A stretch of DNA of 64,000 bases from an uncultured Bacteroidota bacterium (GCA_913056185.1 CAJXLV010000007.1:1-64000); one strand, 5' to 3'; shown: positions 33,843-44,452, counted from the first letter of the stretch. Notes: generated by a model not told the origin, from the letters alone. Translations and numbers: made by a program.

Positions 33843-34436
33843 ATGCCGCCCCCCAACCGCGCCCCGGCCCAGCTGATGACCGCCCGCGACCTGGAGCGCA
33901 CGCTGGACCGCATGGCTCAGCAGATTCTGGAGCGCATCGACCCGGACGATGCTCGCGCCCCAACCGAGGCGTTTGCCTTTGTGGGCATGCAGACGCGCGG
34001 CGTCCATCTGGCCCGTCGGCTACAGGCGCGCGTCCGAGAACAAGCGGGCGTGACGCTCCCCCTCGGCCTCCTCGATGTCACCATGTACCGCGACGACGTG
34101 CGCCTACAGCTGGAGCAGCCCCGCATCCAGGCCACCCGCATCCCGTTCGACGTAACCGGTCGCCATCTCGTTCTGGTCGACGACGTCGTGTGTACGGGGC
34201 GCACCGGGCGGGCGGCGCTCGATGCCCTGATGGACCTGGGGCGCCCCGCCTCCGTCTGCTTTCTCACCATCATCGACCGCCGACACCGTGAGGTGCCCAT
34301 CACGCCCGATCTTGTGGGACGCTCCGTGCCTACGCTGCCCGACGAGGAAGTGCGGGTGGAGGTAGAAGAGGTCGACGGAGAAGACGGCGTCTGGCTGGTC
34401 TCGTCCCCTCCATCATCGGCCCCGGAGGCCCGCTGA
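33843..34436 (+). CDS. pyrR: PyrR bifunctional pyr regulator / uracil phosphoribosyltransferase
   Basis: 197-aa type I phosphoribosyltransferase. The PRPP loop is [19 protein letters not shown], the N-terminus has [15 protein letters not shown], and the mid-part [12 protein letters not shown], as in PyrR. In Bacillus PyrR binds pyr mRNA leaders and also makes UMP from uracil and PRPP. It is 38 bp upstream of pyrB, so a two-gene operon is likely, which supports PyrR over a generic transferase. No clear attenuator was found in the leader. Confidence 0.92.
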   Translation: MPPPNRAPAQLMTARDLERTLDRMAQQILERIDPDDARAPTEAFAFVGMQTRGVHLARRLQARVREQAGVTLPLGLLDVTMYRDDVRLQLEQPRIQATRIPFDVTGRHLVLVDDVVCTGRTGRAALDALMDLGRPASVCFLTIIDRRHREVPITPDLVGRSVPTLPDEEVRVEVEEVDGEDGVWLVSSPPSSAPEAR

Positions 34437-34474
34437 ACCGGTTCCTGCATCCTGCTGCTTTTCCCTGCTCGCCC

Positions 34475-35458
34475 ATGGCCGCCCCGCCCCCGTCCGACGC
34501 GCCGGAGCGCCCGGCCGCGCTTCGCCACCGGCACCTCCTGGACCTGTCCACCTACAGCGCCGATGAAATTCGGCACTTGTTGCGGACGGCGGAGGAGTTT
34601 CGAGCCGTGCTGGAGCGCCCCATCCGGCAGGTGCCCACCCTGCAGGGCACCTCGGTCGCCAGTCTCTTCTTCGAGCCCTCCACACGAACGAAGCTCTCGT
34701 TCAACCTCGCGGCGGGACGCCTCTCGGCCGAAACCCTCAGCCTTTCCAAATCCGGCTCGTCGGTCACAAAGGGGGAAACCCTCAAAGACACGGCCCGCAA
34801 CGTGGAGGCCATGAAGGTGGACGTGGTCGTTCTGCGACACTCCTCGCCCGGGGCCCCGCACTTTCTGGCGCGCTGTACCGACAGTGTGATTGTCAACGCC
34901 GGGGATGGCGCGCACGCTCATCCCACCCAAGCCCTGCTCGATGTCCTTACAATGCGAGAGCATGTCGATGCCTTCGAGGGGCTGCGCGTCTCCATCATTG
35001 GTGACATCACGCACAGTCGCGTGGCCCGCTCTAATGTACAGGCCCTCACGACGCTGGGGGCGACGGTGACGCTCTGCGGCCCCGCCACCATGCTGCCGGT
35101 GGAGATGGAGGCGGCGCTGGACGTACGCACCACCACGCGGCTCGATGCAGCCCTCGACGACTGCGACATTGCCATGGCCCTCCGCATCCAGATGGAGCGC
35201 CAGGACGAGGGGCTGTTTCCCAGCACGCGCGAGTATCACCGCCAGTTTGGCATTACCCTCGACCACCTGCGCCGCCATCCCGACCTCCTCATCATGCACC
35301 CGGGCCCGGTTAACCGGGGCATCGAGCTCTCCAATGCAGTGGTGGACCACGAGCGGGCCATCATCCTGAGTCAGGTAACCAACGGGGTAGCCCTGCGCAT
35401 GGCTGTCCTCTACCTACTGGCCCCGCAGCGCGACCGCCCCGATGCCTCTGCTGCCTGA
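34475..35458 (+). CDS. pyrB: Aspartate carbamoyltransferase catalytic subunit
   Basis: 327-aa enzyme of the second step of pyrimidine synthesis (carbamoyl phosphate + aspartate). Signatures are [17 protein letters not shown] (carbamoyl-phosphate binding), [34 protein letters not shown]-like [16 protein letters not shown], and terminal [20 protein letters not shown]. Length is typical of class B or C catalytic chains. No pyrI regulatory chain follows. The operon partner is pyrR. Confidence 0.96.
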   Translation: MAAPPPSDAPERPAALRHRHLLDLSTYSADEIRHLLRTAEEFRAVLERPIRQVPTLQGTSVASLFFEPSTRTKLSFNLAAGRLSAETLSLSKSGSSVTKGETLKDTARNVEAMKVDVVVLRHSSPGAPHFLARCTDSVIVNAGDGAHAHPTQALLDVLTMREHVDAFEGLRVSIIGDITHSRVARSNVQALTTLGATVTLCGPATMLPVEMEAALDVRTTTRLDAALDDCDIAMALRIQMERQDEGLFPSTREYHRQFGITLDHLRRHPDLLIMHPGPVNRGIELSNAVVDHERAIILSQVTNGVALRMAVLYLLAPQRDRPDASAA

Positions 35459-35527
35459 GGGGCGGTGGGAAACAGGCGCGTCGCCGGGCGCCCCCGAGCA
35501 GCGTTCCAACCCACCCCGGAATGATTC

Positions 35528-36985
35528 TCAGAACCGAATGGTGGCCAGCGAAAGAGCAACCGCGTACCGGGCTCCGCCCCCCAGCGTCGACGAACTGGGC
35601 GTGGCCGTCACGCCCAGATCAAAGCGGTAGGCCCCCGCGTGCAGACCTACGCCGCCCGCCACCGTCATGGCCGCCTCTCCCCCCACACGCACGCCCGCCC
35701 GGAGGGGCACCGGCCCCAAAAACACCGTCCCTCCCGCATGCACGGCAGGCGTCGTAGACATGCCCCCTGCCTGGTCGTTGAGGCCCAGCATTACGCCCCC
35801 ATTGACCCTCCACCAGTCGCGCGCCCAGGTCCCATTCACATTCAGCGTAGTGGGCAAGCCCGTCGTAAAACTGGAGCGGTCCCGTGAGACGGTGTCGTAC
35901 GCCGCCTGTGCCAGGCTATCAACCTGGTGCTCAAAGTACTCCGCCACATCGTCGTCAAACTCATTCTCGAGGCGGTCGGTGTCCAGCTCGACCCCTTCGT
36001 ACGCAAACACACTGTCGGTAGGCGTCACCGTCTGCGGGTCATCGTTCCACCGAACGAAGCCGAGATCTCGAAGGCTCAGGGACACGTGCAGGCCCTCCCG
36101 AACGGTGTACGTGGCCCCGATGTCCAGCCCCCCTCCTACGCCCGCGATGCCACTGCCCCCAAGCCCTGCATCCGCAAACGGATCCGTGCTAAACGCATCG
36201 AACGTGTCGTACACCTCGCGGCTAAGTCCCCCGGCCGCCCGAGCCGTGTACTGGAAGCGGTGCGTCAGTTGACTGTCGCGCACCTCCACCTCCGAGGACA
36301 AATCGCCATCGGCATAGTTGGTACCGACAATCAAGCGCGGAGACACCCCGACCGAAAGGGGCACCGACGCCAGCGCGTAGCTGAACGTACCGGTCAGGTC
36401 GTACATGCCGTATCCGCGGAAGCGCCCATTGACCGGCACCGTCCGGTTGCGATCCGCCCCCACAAGGAAGAGATCGAAGAGACCGCGATCGATGTCGGCG
36501 GTGGTGACGGAACGGGCCCGCAGCCCAACGCCGATGGCCCATCGCTTGTCCGCCGGGCGGTACGTGAGCGCCGCCGGCACGGCGGAGATGTAGGAAGTAA
36601 CCACCCGTCGCTCGCCGTCAAACCAGTCGTCCAGCACCGCAGCCTCCTGCTCATCGGACAGCGTTCCTGCCTGTGCGCCAAAGGTGTCCTCGTAGTGGTC
36701 AAACTGCAATAGGCTGCCTCCCGCGTCGGCCCGTACGTCCAGCAGCCGGAGTTCAAACTGGTGTGTCGACGGGCCTACCGTAAGGTGCGCCGGGTTGGTG
36801 AACAGGGCCGCCGTGGGCGGCCCCACCGCCGAGCTTCCGCCCGCAATTCCAATGGCCCCGGCGGCCCGCGAGCCTGCCTGGGCATGGGCCGCCGAGGGCC
36901 GGAGAGCGCACAGCAAAAGCAGTCCGCAGCAGGCAAGCAGCCCCGAGAGGCGTGAGTGTCGAGACGTCAGGAGGAATACAGACAT
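35528..36985 (-). CDS. Outer-membrane protein (PorV/FadL-like, DUF5723-type)
   Basis: 485-aa exported protein. From ATG 36985 the signal peptide is long (MSVFLLTSRHSRLSGLLACC, then LLLLCALRPSAAHAQ). A start at 37003 would add six residues. The mature start AGAIGIAGGSSAVGPPTAALF, then TNPAHL, is the hallmark of barrel proteins with a plug-like N-terminus. Beta-strand patterns continue to the end (YAVALSLATIRF). It follows, 157 bp downstream on the same strand, the 913-aa lipoprotein gene, so the two may form a surface complex. Function is unknown. Confidence 0.75.
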   Translation of the reverse strand: MSVFLLTSRHSRLSGLLACCGLLLLCALRPSAAHAQAGSRAAGAIGIAGGSSAVGPPTAALFTNPAHLTVGPSTHQFELRLLDVRADAGGSLLQFDHYEDTFGAQAGTLSDEQEAAVLDDWFDGERRVVTSYISAVPAALTYRPADKRWAIGVGLRARSVTTADIDRGLFDLFLVGADRNRTVPVNGRFRGYGMYDLTGTFSYALASVPLSVGVSPRLIVGTNYADGDLSSEVEVRDSQLTHRFQYTARAAGGLSREVYDTFDAFSTDPFADAGLGGSGIAGVGGGLDIGATYTVREGLHVSLSLRDLGFVRWNDDPQTVTPTDSVFAYEGVELDTDRLENEFDDDVAEYFEHQVDSLAQAAYDTVSRDRSSFTTGLPTTLNVNGTWARDWWRVNGGVMLGLNDQAGGMSTTPAVHAGGTVFLGPVPLRAGVRVGGEAAMTVAGGVGLHAGAYRFDLGVTATPSSSTLGGGARYAVALSLATIRF

Positions 36986-37142
36986 CGTCGAGGCGAAGGT
37001 CATGGGAGTAGTACGGGTCGGAGGGAGGGACACTTTGGGAGACCGTCGCCCGCGGCACGGTCGCCCAGCGGTGCGTGCAGCACTTCACAGCCGTTGTCCC
37101 AGGCGTTGGGCGATCGGGGTCCCCACGGCGCGCCCGGTGGAA

Positions 37143-39884
37143 TCAGTCGACTTGGACCGAAGCATTTACGCGCGCCTCCAGCGACAGCTGGATGGTGTCG
37201 GTGGCGCGGAGCACGGCCGGTGGATCCGTGCCCTGTTCGCCACTCTGGTCCAGCGTGGTCCGAAGGACAAGGCGCCGCCCCTGCGCGAGGGCACGGACCT
37301 CCTGCTCATCAAGCCGTAGCGTGGTACGCCCGGGGCGGCCGTTGGCCGCGGTGCCGTCGGTCGTCTTCGGGGCAGGCTGGAGGCGCACCGTCTCGTTGCC
37401 GCTCGGAAGCGTAAGCACCTCCGTGCCCGCGTTGTCCAGAATCACAAAGTCGACCTCCGCCCCGAGCGGCACCGCATTTTCGTATTTCACGCGGAGCTCC
37501 GCCCCCGAGACCGTCACATCATCGTCCCCGCCTGTCACCTCCTCCAAGTCCGAGAAGTCGGCATCGACCGTATCCCGGACCTGAAATGTGCTGTCGAGCC
37601 GGACGGGGATGCGCGCGCTCAGGCCGGCTTCAAATTGGAGCGGTCGGCGGAGGCGGATGCGGTTGTTGTCGTCCCCGGTCAGGCGTGCCTGTGCTACGAA
37701 CCGGAGCGACGTGGGCAGCGCACTCACAAGGTTGTCGACTGTGGAGTTCGCATCCGTAAGCGAGACGATTCGTGTCACCGGATCATCGGTCGGCGCGCCC
37801 TCCACCCCAAACTGGATCAAGTTTTCCGGAGCGACGGGCGCCCCGTCCCGGACCAACGCGTCGCCCAGGGGGGCCTGTGCCTTCACGCTATTGTCCGCCT
37901 TTCCCGCCAAATACACCGGCCGCGTGCCCCCCTCGCCCCGCAGTGCGGCATAAATTTGCGCGTCGGTGCCGGCATCCGTCGTAATCCGGAAGTCCAGTTG
38001 CGTGCCGACGAGCGATAGATCCTCCACCCGCCCCACCAGATCCTCAAAGTCCCCGAACGACTCCTGGCTCGCTTCCTGGTCGTCCGCCAGGTCCAGGTCT
38101 CCGTCGCCATTCACATCCTCCGTCACGTCCACCGAGAAGGGCGTCACCCGTCCCTTGAGCGCCCGCACCTCGAGATCCGCCACAGAGACGTCCGTCCGCA
38201 CCGCATCGGCAAACCGGATCACCCGCAAGTTGTCCGGGGAGCGGTCGGCTTCCGGAATGCGTTCTAACGCCCCGCTCACCCCGTACTGAAGCTCGTTCCC
38301 CGTCGGGCGGATGCGGGCGTCGCTCAGGTCCTTGTCGTCGATCGACGGATTGGAGGCAGGAGGAACCGAAACGTCCACCGTAAGCGAGTCGCCAGGGCCG
38401 TAGGGCGGCATCCGAATTCCGGGGAAGCTGAGCGTCACCGTCTCAAACCCCACGTCCGGCTCGCTGACGAAATCGTTGAGGGCCAGCGTCCCATCGTCGA
38501 GCTCCACAAAATCGTCTTGTTGCTCAAAACTCAGTCGGTCCTGCTCAAAAGGGAATGTGCCCCGGGCCTGCAGGTGCTCGCCATCGGGCCAGAAGTAGAG
38601 GGCATCCACCGTCAGTTCGCCGCCGGCCGCAACCTCAATGCTCCCGTCCGCACTTGCCTCGATCGGATCCGGCGGCCCCGGGGCACTGCCCCGCACACGA
38701 AGGTCAATCTTTTCCGACACCCCCCGGCCCGATAGGTCAATGGAGAGGGTTTGCGTCGCGCCGGGCTCAATCACCGCAGCCGATTCAAATACATTCAGGG
38801 CGGGAAAGCTATCTGGCAATACCGCCGATGCCTGGTTCTCCAGCACCACACTGTCTGGCCGCACCGGAAAGCTGAGATTGTTGGTGAGACTCAGCTCCAG
38901 CGTGCCGCTTTGGACCGCGATGCCGGCAAACGCCGATGCCCCCTCGCCTCCTCGCGTGGAGAGGCCCGTGCGAGTGGCCGATACATTCACCGCATCCACA
39001 TCTGCGAGGATGGCCTGCTGGTAGCGGAGCGGAGAGAGAACGGTTTTCAAACGGTCTTGCGGATCGTTTCCGGCGACCGTCACCTCGACCTCCGCGTCTT
39101 GCCCCAGGGTTTCCTCCGCGACCGAAAGAGTTGTGCTGGCCATTTCCCCTCCCTCAATCGGGCCGTCGGAAAAGGAGGCCGTACCAATCGGCTCTCCTGC
39201 GTTATCGCGGAGCGTGATGGTGGGGCTTCCCCCGTCCCCGTCGGTGAGCGGCGGCGTTCCAGGCGCATTTTCCAGCCGGAAGGTGATCCGGTTTACCGGA
39301 TCTCCCTCGAAGGTAGACTCCGACGTGAGGGTCCCCTGCCGAACGGAGTCTGCCGTTACAGCCGCCACTTCAAAATCAGGGATGGACAGCAGCGCACTCG
39401 GGAATGGACGCGTGCCGGCCTGGAACGGAGTGGAGACGGAGTCGGCGGGCGACGGCGGAGGGACCTCGTTCTCTTCTGTGATCTCCACCGATACGTCCTG
39501 GGAGGCAATATCGCTGCCCTCTACGATCGACTCGGTGATGGAAGTCGTTGTGCCGACGCCTTCCGTTGCTTCGTCGAGCGCCTGGTCCAGTGAGCCGATG
39601 TCAAACGAGCTCACCTCTTCTTCGATAGAGAGCGTTTGATCCTCCTCGGACACCACAAAAAGCGAGTCGAAGTCCGACGTAGTGGTGTCGATCAGCACCT
39701 CCTCCGCACTCTCGGGCCCGCCCAGAAATAGAAAGGTTTTGTCCACAACCACCGGGCCGTTCACGCCGGTCTCGGTCTCCAAAGACGGCCCGCTGCTGGG
39801 AATGTCACAGGCCACGACCCCGACCGAGACGAGGACCGCGAGAGTGCTCCAGAGAACCAATGAACGCACTGGGGACTGATACAT
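37143..39884 (-). CDS. Very large surface lipoprotein of unknown function
   Basis: 913-aa protein with signal peptide and lipobox (VLVSVGVVACDIPSSG; Cys at about residue 26). The rest is strongly acidic, with many beta-rich segments, such as ADVDAVNVSATRTGL, VDVSVPPASNPSIDDKDLSD and VEDLSLVGTQLDFRITTDAG, suggesting several immunoglobulin-like or jelly-roll domains. An Asp-rich EDVNGDGDLDLADDQ stretch looks like a Ca2+-binding dockerin-like loop. I know no family for the whole. It lies just upstream of an outer-membrane protein gene on the same strand. Confidence 0.75.
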   Translation of the reverse strand: MYQSPVRSLVLWSTLAVLVSVGVVACDIPSSGPSLETETGVNGPVVVDKTFLFLGGPESAEEVLIDTTTSDFDSLFVVSEEDQTLSIEEEVSSFDIGSLDQALDEATEGVGTTTSITESIVEGSDIASQDVSVEITEENEVPPPSPADSVSTPFQAGTRPFPSALLSIPDFEVAAVTADSVRQGTLTSESTFEGDPVNRITFRLENAPGTPPLTDGDGGSPTITLRDNAGEPIGTASFSDGPIEGGEMASTTLSVAEETLGQDAEVEVTVAGNDPQDRLKTVLSPLRYQQAILADVDAVNVSATRTGLSTRGGEGASAFAGIAVQSGTLELSLTNNLSFPVRPDSVVLENQASAVLPDSFPALNVFESAAVIEPGATQTLSIDLSGRGVSEKIDLRVRGSAPGPPDPIEASADGSIEVAAGGELTVDALYFWPDGEHLQARGTFPFEQDRLSFEQQDDFVELDDGTLALNDFVSEPDVGFETVTLSFPGIRMPPYGPGDSLTVDVSVPPASNPSIDDKDLSDARIRPTGNELQYGVSGALERIPEADRSPDNLRVIRFADAVRTDVSVADLEVRALKGRVTPFSVDVTEDVNGDGDLDLADDQEASQESFGDFEDLVGRVEDLSLVGTQLDFRITTDAGTDAQIYAALRGEGGTRPVYLAGKADNSVKAQAPLGDALVRDGAPVAPENLIQFGVEGAPTDDPVTRIVSLTDANSTVDNLVSALPTSLRFVAQARLTGDDNNRIRLRRPLQFEAGLSARIPVRLDSTFQVRDTVDADFSDLEEVTGGDDDVTVSGAELRVKYENAVPLGAEVDFVILDNAGTEVLTLPSGNETVRLQPAPKTTDGTAANGRPGRTTLRLDEQEVRALAQGRRLVLRTTLDQSGEQGTDPPAVLRATDTIQLSLEARVNASVQVD

Positions 39885-40327
39885 GGGACTCGGGGGATTG
39901 ACGAGCGGTCGGAAGAGCCCTCACTCGGCAGGTGCTTTCGATGCGCAGGTGCTTTCGATGCAGCTTTATTGCCAGGGCATGGGATGGGGGCGCATGTGTT
40001 GCCAACATGGCTCTCGGAAAGTAGAGGACTGCACCCCTTGTGTCAACTATTTTTTCACAATTAGTTTTTTAAAACTTCAAAATTTCGTTTGGTGGGCGTC
40101 TGCACGCTCTCCCCCTCGTCCGACGAGAGGGCGCCACAAAAAATGTCACGGCTTTTCCATGCCCGGCCCAACAGGTGTGCGCGAACGCGCACTCGGCCGG
40201 GAAGTACACGTGGTGGTTCGGGCAATTTTTTCTTTGTACGACCTCTGTCCGGTTCCACAGATGCAGTCCTCTCGGGGCTCCGTCCGCGGAATCTCGATCC
40301 TCTCCGTTTGTCGCCGTCTGCTGCTCC
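39885..40327. other. 443-bp divergent control region with 17-bp tandem duplication
   Basis: No gene seen. It separates the large lipoprotein gene (minus) from the ABC ATPase gene (plus). GCAGGTGCTTTCGATGC occurs twice head to tail (39928-39944, 39945-39961). An AT-rich block around 40040-40090, rich in T-runs and A-runs, is the probable promoter core. Confidence 0.6.
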
Positions 40328-41041
40328 ATGCCCACCTCTTCCCCGCTCGTTCAGCTTGAGGCCCTCACCAAGACCTATCGCGAGGGCGACCAGGACCGCA
40401 CCGTCCTCGAAGATCTGTCTCTGGAGCTGCACGGGGGGGCATTTTCGGTGCTCATGGGGCGCAGCGGGGCGGGCAAAAGCACGCTCCTGAACCTGATTAG
40501 CGGCATTGACCTCCCAACCGCCGGCCACGTGCGCATCGGCAACACCGAGCTGACGACGCTGTCCGAAACGGAGCGCACAACGTTCCGCCGGGCAAACATT
40601 GGGTTTGTCTTCCAGTCGTTCAACCTGATCTCCACGCTGACTGTGGGGGAGAACGTGCGGCTGCCGCTGGAGCTGTCGGGAGAGGCGCCGCGGGCCGGGC
40701 GCGAGCAGGCCCGCGCTCTGCTGGAGCGGGTGGGCATTGCCGACCGGGCGCAGGACTTTCCCGATCGGCTCTCGGGCGGGGAACAGCAGCGGGTGGCGGT
40801 GGCGCGCGCCCTGGCCCACGAGCCGGTGCTGGTCCTGGCCGATGAGCCCACGGGCAACCTTGACTACGAGACGGGACAGGCGGTGCTCAGTCTTCTCGGC
40901 GATCTGGTGCAGGACACCGATACCACCCTCCTTGTGGCCACCCACGACCCGGAGGTGCTCCCGCGCGCCGACCGCGTGTTCCACCTCCGCGGCGGCACCC
41001 TGCGGGAGGAAGTGCCGGAGTACATAGGAGCGAGCCGGTAG
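40328..41041 (+). CDS. ABC transporter ATP-binding protein (LolD/MacB-type)
   Basis: 237-aa ATPase with all motifs: Walker [11 protein letters not shown]-loop FVFQSFNLI, signature [15 protein letters not shown], Walker [14 protein letters not shown], and H-loop VATHD. The NLI after the Q-loop and [12 protein letters not shown] are typical of LolD/MacB-like lipoprotein or antimicrobial exporters. Its likely partner is the FtsX-type permease at 41807, separated by an inverted toxin-antitoxin pair. The ATG at 40328 gives [20 protein letters not shown]. An upstream in-frame extension is not conserved. Confidence 0.93.
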   Translation: MPTSSPLVQLEALTKTYREGDQDRTVLEDLSLELHGGAFSVLMGRSGAGKSTLLNLISGIDLPTAGHVRIGNTELTTLSETERTTFRRANIGFVFQSFNLISTLTVGENVRLPLELSGEAPRAGREQARALLERVGIADRAQDFPDRLSGGEQQRVAVARALAHEPVLVLADEPTGNLDYETGQAVLSLLGDLVQDTDTTLLVATHDPEVLPRADRVFHLRGGTLREEVPEYIGASR

Positions 41042-41075
41042 GCGAGAGGTCGAATGGAGAAGTGGGAGCGCACGA

Positions 41076-41456
41076 TCACGAAAGTGTCCGAATTCTCACG
41101 TTCACCCGCTGCTTCTGGCGCTCGGCTCCTACGATGAAGGGAGGATCTGGTCGATCGTATTGGAAGAGGGCCTGCAGGGTCTCGATTGTGAACCGAGGAT
41201 CGATGTGATCCGGACGGAGGTACATGAACCCAACATTGACGCGCGCCTGAGGGATGAGCCGCTGTCCGAAATCGCGGTCATGCGTGACAATGATCCGCTG
41301 CTCTTCCTCGGCGCGAGAGATGATCGTCACATCTTCCATTCGCGTCCATCGGTCTTCCTTCACGTTACGGATATCCTTCCCCTCTGCCCGTAGGGATGAT
41401 ACGACTTCAGGATGGACATTTTCGTCCGTCCGTACTCGGACACCAGCGTCAATCAT
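41076..41456 (-). CDS. DUF5615 PIN-like protein, probable toxin
   Basis: 126-aa PIN-like protein. It carries acidic residues of the family in TDENVHPEVVSSLRAEG and VTHDRDFGQRL, with RIIVTHDRDF as the key strand and helix, which mark the Mut7-C/DUF5615 fold. Such proteins pair with DUF433 antitoxins. The start overlaps the DUF433 gene by 4 bp, as in toxin-antitoxin modules. Both genes run against the flanking ABC-transporter genes. Nuclease activity is inferred. Confidence 0.82.
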   Translation of the reverse strand: MIDAGVRVRTDENVHPEVVSSLRAEGKDIRNVKEDRWTRMEDVTIISRAEEEQRIIVTHDRDFGQRLIPQARVNVGFMYLRPDHIDPRFTIETLQALFQYDRPDPPFIVGAERQKQRVNVRIRTLS

Positions 41457-41686
41457 TCCGGAATCTCCGCTGTCTGTACGGCCCCATTTTCAAGAAACCG
41501 AGCGACGTACCGTGTTGCTTGCTCAATGTCCTCCGCTTCCAGGTGCGGATGCGCCTCAAGGATTTCGTGCCGGCTGGCCCCGCTCGCAATCCACGCAAGC
41601 AGCATCGAGACGCTGATCCGAGTGTCTTTGATTTGGGGCGCCCCGCTGAGCACCGCTGGGCTGGAGACGATTCGGTCAAACGTCAT
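41453..41686 (-). CDS. DUF433 antitoxin
   Basis: 77-aa DUF433 protein from ATG 41686. The signature ISVSMLLAWIASGASRHEIL with preceding SSPAVLSGAPQIKDTR is the HTH-like domain; the C-terminus (LEAEDIEQATRYVARF) probably binds the toxin. It ends by overlapping the DUF5615 toxin start by 4 bp. A longer frame to 41752 is possible but not conserved. Confidence 0.82.
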   Translation of the reverse strand: MTFDRIVSSPAVLSGAPQIKDTRISVSMLLAWIASGASRHEILEAHPHLEAEDIEQATRYVARFLENGAVQTAEIPE

Positions 41687-41806
41687 TGGACAGAGAAGAG
41701 CTATGTTATAGATCAGTATTCGGCATACACTGAATCGCGTCGGACGGCCCATCTTTAGCTCAAATTACCGCCCCTCTCCCACGCTTCTCTCCCTTCTCCC
41801 CTCGCA

Positions 41807-44353
41807 ATGACCCTTCTCCAACGCTCCAGCCGCCGCTACCTCACGCGCCATCCGTGGCTCATGGGCCTTTCGGTCCTGGGCGTGGCCATCGGCGTGGCGG
41901 TGGTTGTGGCCATCGACCTCGCCAACACGAGCGCGAGCCGCGCCTTCCAGCTCTCGGCCGAGACCGTGACGGGCACGGCGACACACCAGGTGGTGGGCAC
42001 GGGCGAGACGCTCGACGACGACGTGTACCGCCGCCTGCGCACGGCGGGCGTGCGGCCCTCGGCGCCGGTGGTGGAGGGGTACGGGACGCTGCGGCGGGGC
42101 GACCGCACGTTTCAGATTATCGGGATCGACCCGCTCGCGGACGCGGCCTTCCGGCCCTACCTGGGCACTGGCGCGTCGGGCGACCTGGACCTGGGCCCGT
42201 TCATGGCGCGGGACGTGGCGCTGCTGAGTGCCCCCACGGCCGCCGATCTGGGGGTGTCGCCGGGGGACACGCTGCGGGTGGAAAATGAGGGCACGACGCA
42301 CGCGGTGGCGGTGGCGGGCCTCATCGAGCCCCGCAACGAGCGAACGCGCCGCGCCGTGGCAAACCTGCTGGTGGTGGACGTGTCGACGGCCCAGCGCCTC
42401 TTCGGCCAGCGTGGGCGGGTGAGCCGCATCGACCTGTTGGCGCCCTCTGACGAGGCGGCCCAGGCCGCGTACCTCGACCGCGTCCGCCGCGTCCTGCCGG
42501 ACGGCGCGCGCCTGCAGCGCTCGGACACCCGCACGGAAACAGTGGCGCAGATGACGGAGGCGTTTGACCTCAACCTGACGGCCCTGAGCCTGCTGGCGCT
42601 CATCGTGGGCGCGTTTCTGATCTACAACACCATGACGTTCTCGATTGTGCAGCGGCGCGGCCTGCTGGGGCGCCTGCGGGCCCTGGGCGTAACGCGGGGG
42701 CAGGTCTTCCGGCTCGTGCTGGGCGAGGCCGCCGCGCTGGGCCTGGTGGGCAGCGTGCTGGGCGTGCTGCTGGGCGTGGTGCTGGCGTCGGGGCTGGTGC
42801 AGCTCCTGGCCCAGACGATCAACGATCTGTACTTCGTGGTGGAGGTGCGCGAGGTGACGGTGGCGCCCTGGACGCTGGCAAAGGGGGCGCTGTTGGGGAT
42901 GGGAACGACGCTGCTGGCCGCCCTGCCCCCGGCGCGCGAGGCCACAAACGCGCCGGTCAGCACGGTCCTGCGCCGTTCTACGCAGGAGACGGCCCTGCGC
43001 CGCTGGGCGCCCTGGTGGGCCGGGGCGGGCGTGCTGATGGCGGGCGGCGGGACGCTCCTGCTCGCCGCCACGCAGCAGAGCATCTGGGCCGGGTACGGAG
43101 CGCTCTTCTGCCTGCTGGTGGGGGCGGCCCTCCTCACCCCGCTGGCCGTGGTGGGCCTCGCCAACACTGCCCGCCCCTTGCTCGGCCGCCTCGCGGGCGT
43201 CATCGGGCGCATGGCGGCGCGGGGTGTCGTCACAAACCTAAGCCGCACCGGCGTGGCCATTGCGGCGCTCACCGTCGCCATCGCCGCCACGGTGGGCGTC
43301 GGCATCATGATCGATAGCTTCCGGGGCACCGTCTCCGACTGGCTGGAGCAGTCGCTGCAGGCGGACGTCTACGTGCAGCCGCCGAGCCTGGTCTTCCGGC
43401 GCTCCACCGCCACGCTCGACTCGACCGTGGCGGCCCGGCTGCGGGCCGTGGAGGGCGTAGCGGGCGCCTACTCGGTGCGGCGCGTGCGGGTGCAGGCCCA
43501 GGTGGGCCCGACGGAGCTGGTGGCCGTGGAGCCGGGGCCAACCACCGAAGAGGTCTACCAACTTCGGAGCGGCGCCCCGGAGACGGCGTGGCCTGCCGTG
43601 CGCTCCGGCGCGTCGGTGCTCGTCTCCGAGCCCTACAGCTACCGCTACGACGTAGGCGTGGGCGACACCCTGCGCCTGCAGACGGATCGGGGCGAACAGC
43701 CGTTCGCCGTCCGGGGCGTGTACTACGACTATGGCTCCGACCTCGGCGTCGCCCTCATGAGCCGCACGACCTACGAGCAGTACTACGACGACCGGGCCGT
43801 CTCGGGGCTCGCCTTTGCCGCCGCCGACACCACCTCCGTCGACGCGCTCGTTGCGAACATGCGCACCTCGGTGGCGGGGCTGCAGGATGTGCTGATCCGG
43901 TCGAACAAGGCGCTTCGCGAAACCTCGATGCGTGTCTTCGACCGCACGTTTACCATTACAACGGTGCTGCGGCTGCTCGCCATCGCGGTGGCCTTTATCG
44001 GGGTGCTGACAGCCCTGATGGCGCTGGCGCTGGAGCGACGGCGCGAGATGGGGGTGCTGCGCGCCACGGGCATGACGCCGCCGCAGGTGGGCGGGTACCT
44101 CACGCTGCAGTCGAGCCTGATGGGGGCCATCGCGGGGGTGTTGTCGCTGCCCCTCGGCTACGTGCTGGCGTACGTCCTGGTCTTCGTCATCAACAAGCGC
44201 TCGTTCGGATGGACGCTCCAGCTCAGCGTGCCCTCGGACGTGCTGCTGCAGGCGCTCGTGCTGGCCGTGGGCGCGGCCCTGCTGGCCGGCCTTTACCCCA
44301 CGTGGCGCATGGCGCGGGCAAGCCCGGCGCTGGCCCTGCAGGACGAGGGGTAG
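41807..44353 (+). CDS. FtsX-like ABC transporter permease
   Basis: 848-aa permease with one N-terminal membrane helix, a periplasmic MacB-type domain, two FtsX membrane domains (about residues 255-375 and 720-840), and a second large periplasmic region between them. The first domain reads ALLIVGAFLIYNTMTFSI-like LSLLALIVGAFLIYNTMTFS, and the last QVGGYLTLQSSLMGAIAG. It is expected to work with the ATPase at 40328 and the AttH-like protein immediately after it, as in the att (attEFGH) systems. The transported molecule is unknown; lipids or lipoproteins are usual for this class. Confidence 0.9.
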   Translation: MTLLQRSSRRYLTRHPWLMGLSVLGVAIGVAVVVAIDLANTSASRAFQLSAETVTGTATHQVVGTGETLDDDVYRRLRTAGVRPSAPVVEGYGTLRRGDRTFQIIGIDPLADAAFRPYLGTGASGDLDLGPFMARDVALLSAPTAADLGVSPGDTLRVENEGTTHAVAVAGLIEPRNERTRRAVANLLVVDVSTAQRLFGQRGRVSRIDLLAPSDEAAQAAYLDRVRRVLPDGARLQRSDTRTETVAQMTEAFDLNLTALSLLALIVGAFLIYNTMTFSIVQRRGLLGRLRALGVTRGQVFRLVLGEAAALGLVGSVLGVLLGVVLASGLVQLLAQTINDLYFVVEVREVTVAPWTLAKGALLGMGTTLLAALPPAREATNAPVSTVLRRSTQETALRRWAPWWAGAGVLMAGGGTLLLAATQQSIWAGYGALFCLLVGAALLTPLAVVGLANTARPLLGRLAGVIGRMAARGVVTNLSRTGVAIAALTVAIAATVGVGIMIDSFRGTVSDWLEQSLQADVYVQPPSLVFRRSTATLDSTVAARLRAVEGVAGAYSVRRVRVQAQVGPTELVAVEPGPTTEEVYQLRSGAPETAWPAVRSGASVLVSEPYSYRYDVGVGDTLRLQTDRGEQPFAVRGVYYDYGSDLGVALMSRTTYEQYYDDRAVSGLAFAAADTTSVDALVANMRTSVAGLQDVLIRSNKALRETSMRVFDRTFTITTVLRLLAIAVAFIGVLTALMALALERRREMGVLRATGMTPPQVGGYLTLQSSLMGAIAGVLSLPLGYVLAYVLVFVINKRSFGWTLQLSVPSDVLLQALVLAVGAALLAGLYPTWRMARASPALALQDEG

Positions 44354-44452
44354 TCGTGCCGCGGGCATTCTCCTCCTAAGATTTCGTAGTGGCCCGAACG
44401 CCCCCCGACCCGCCCCGTTCAGGCCTCTCCACTCTCAAACCGCCCCGCCACC

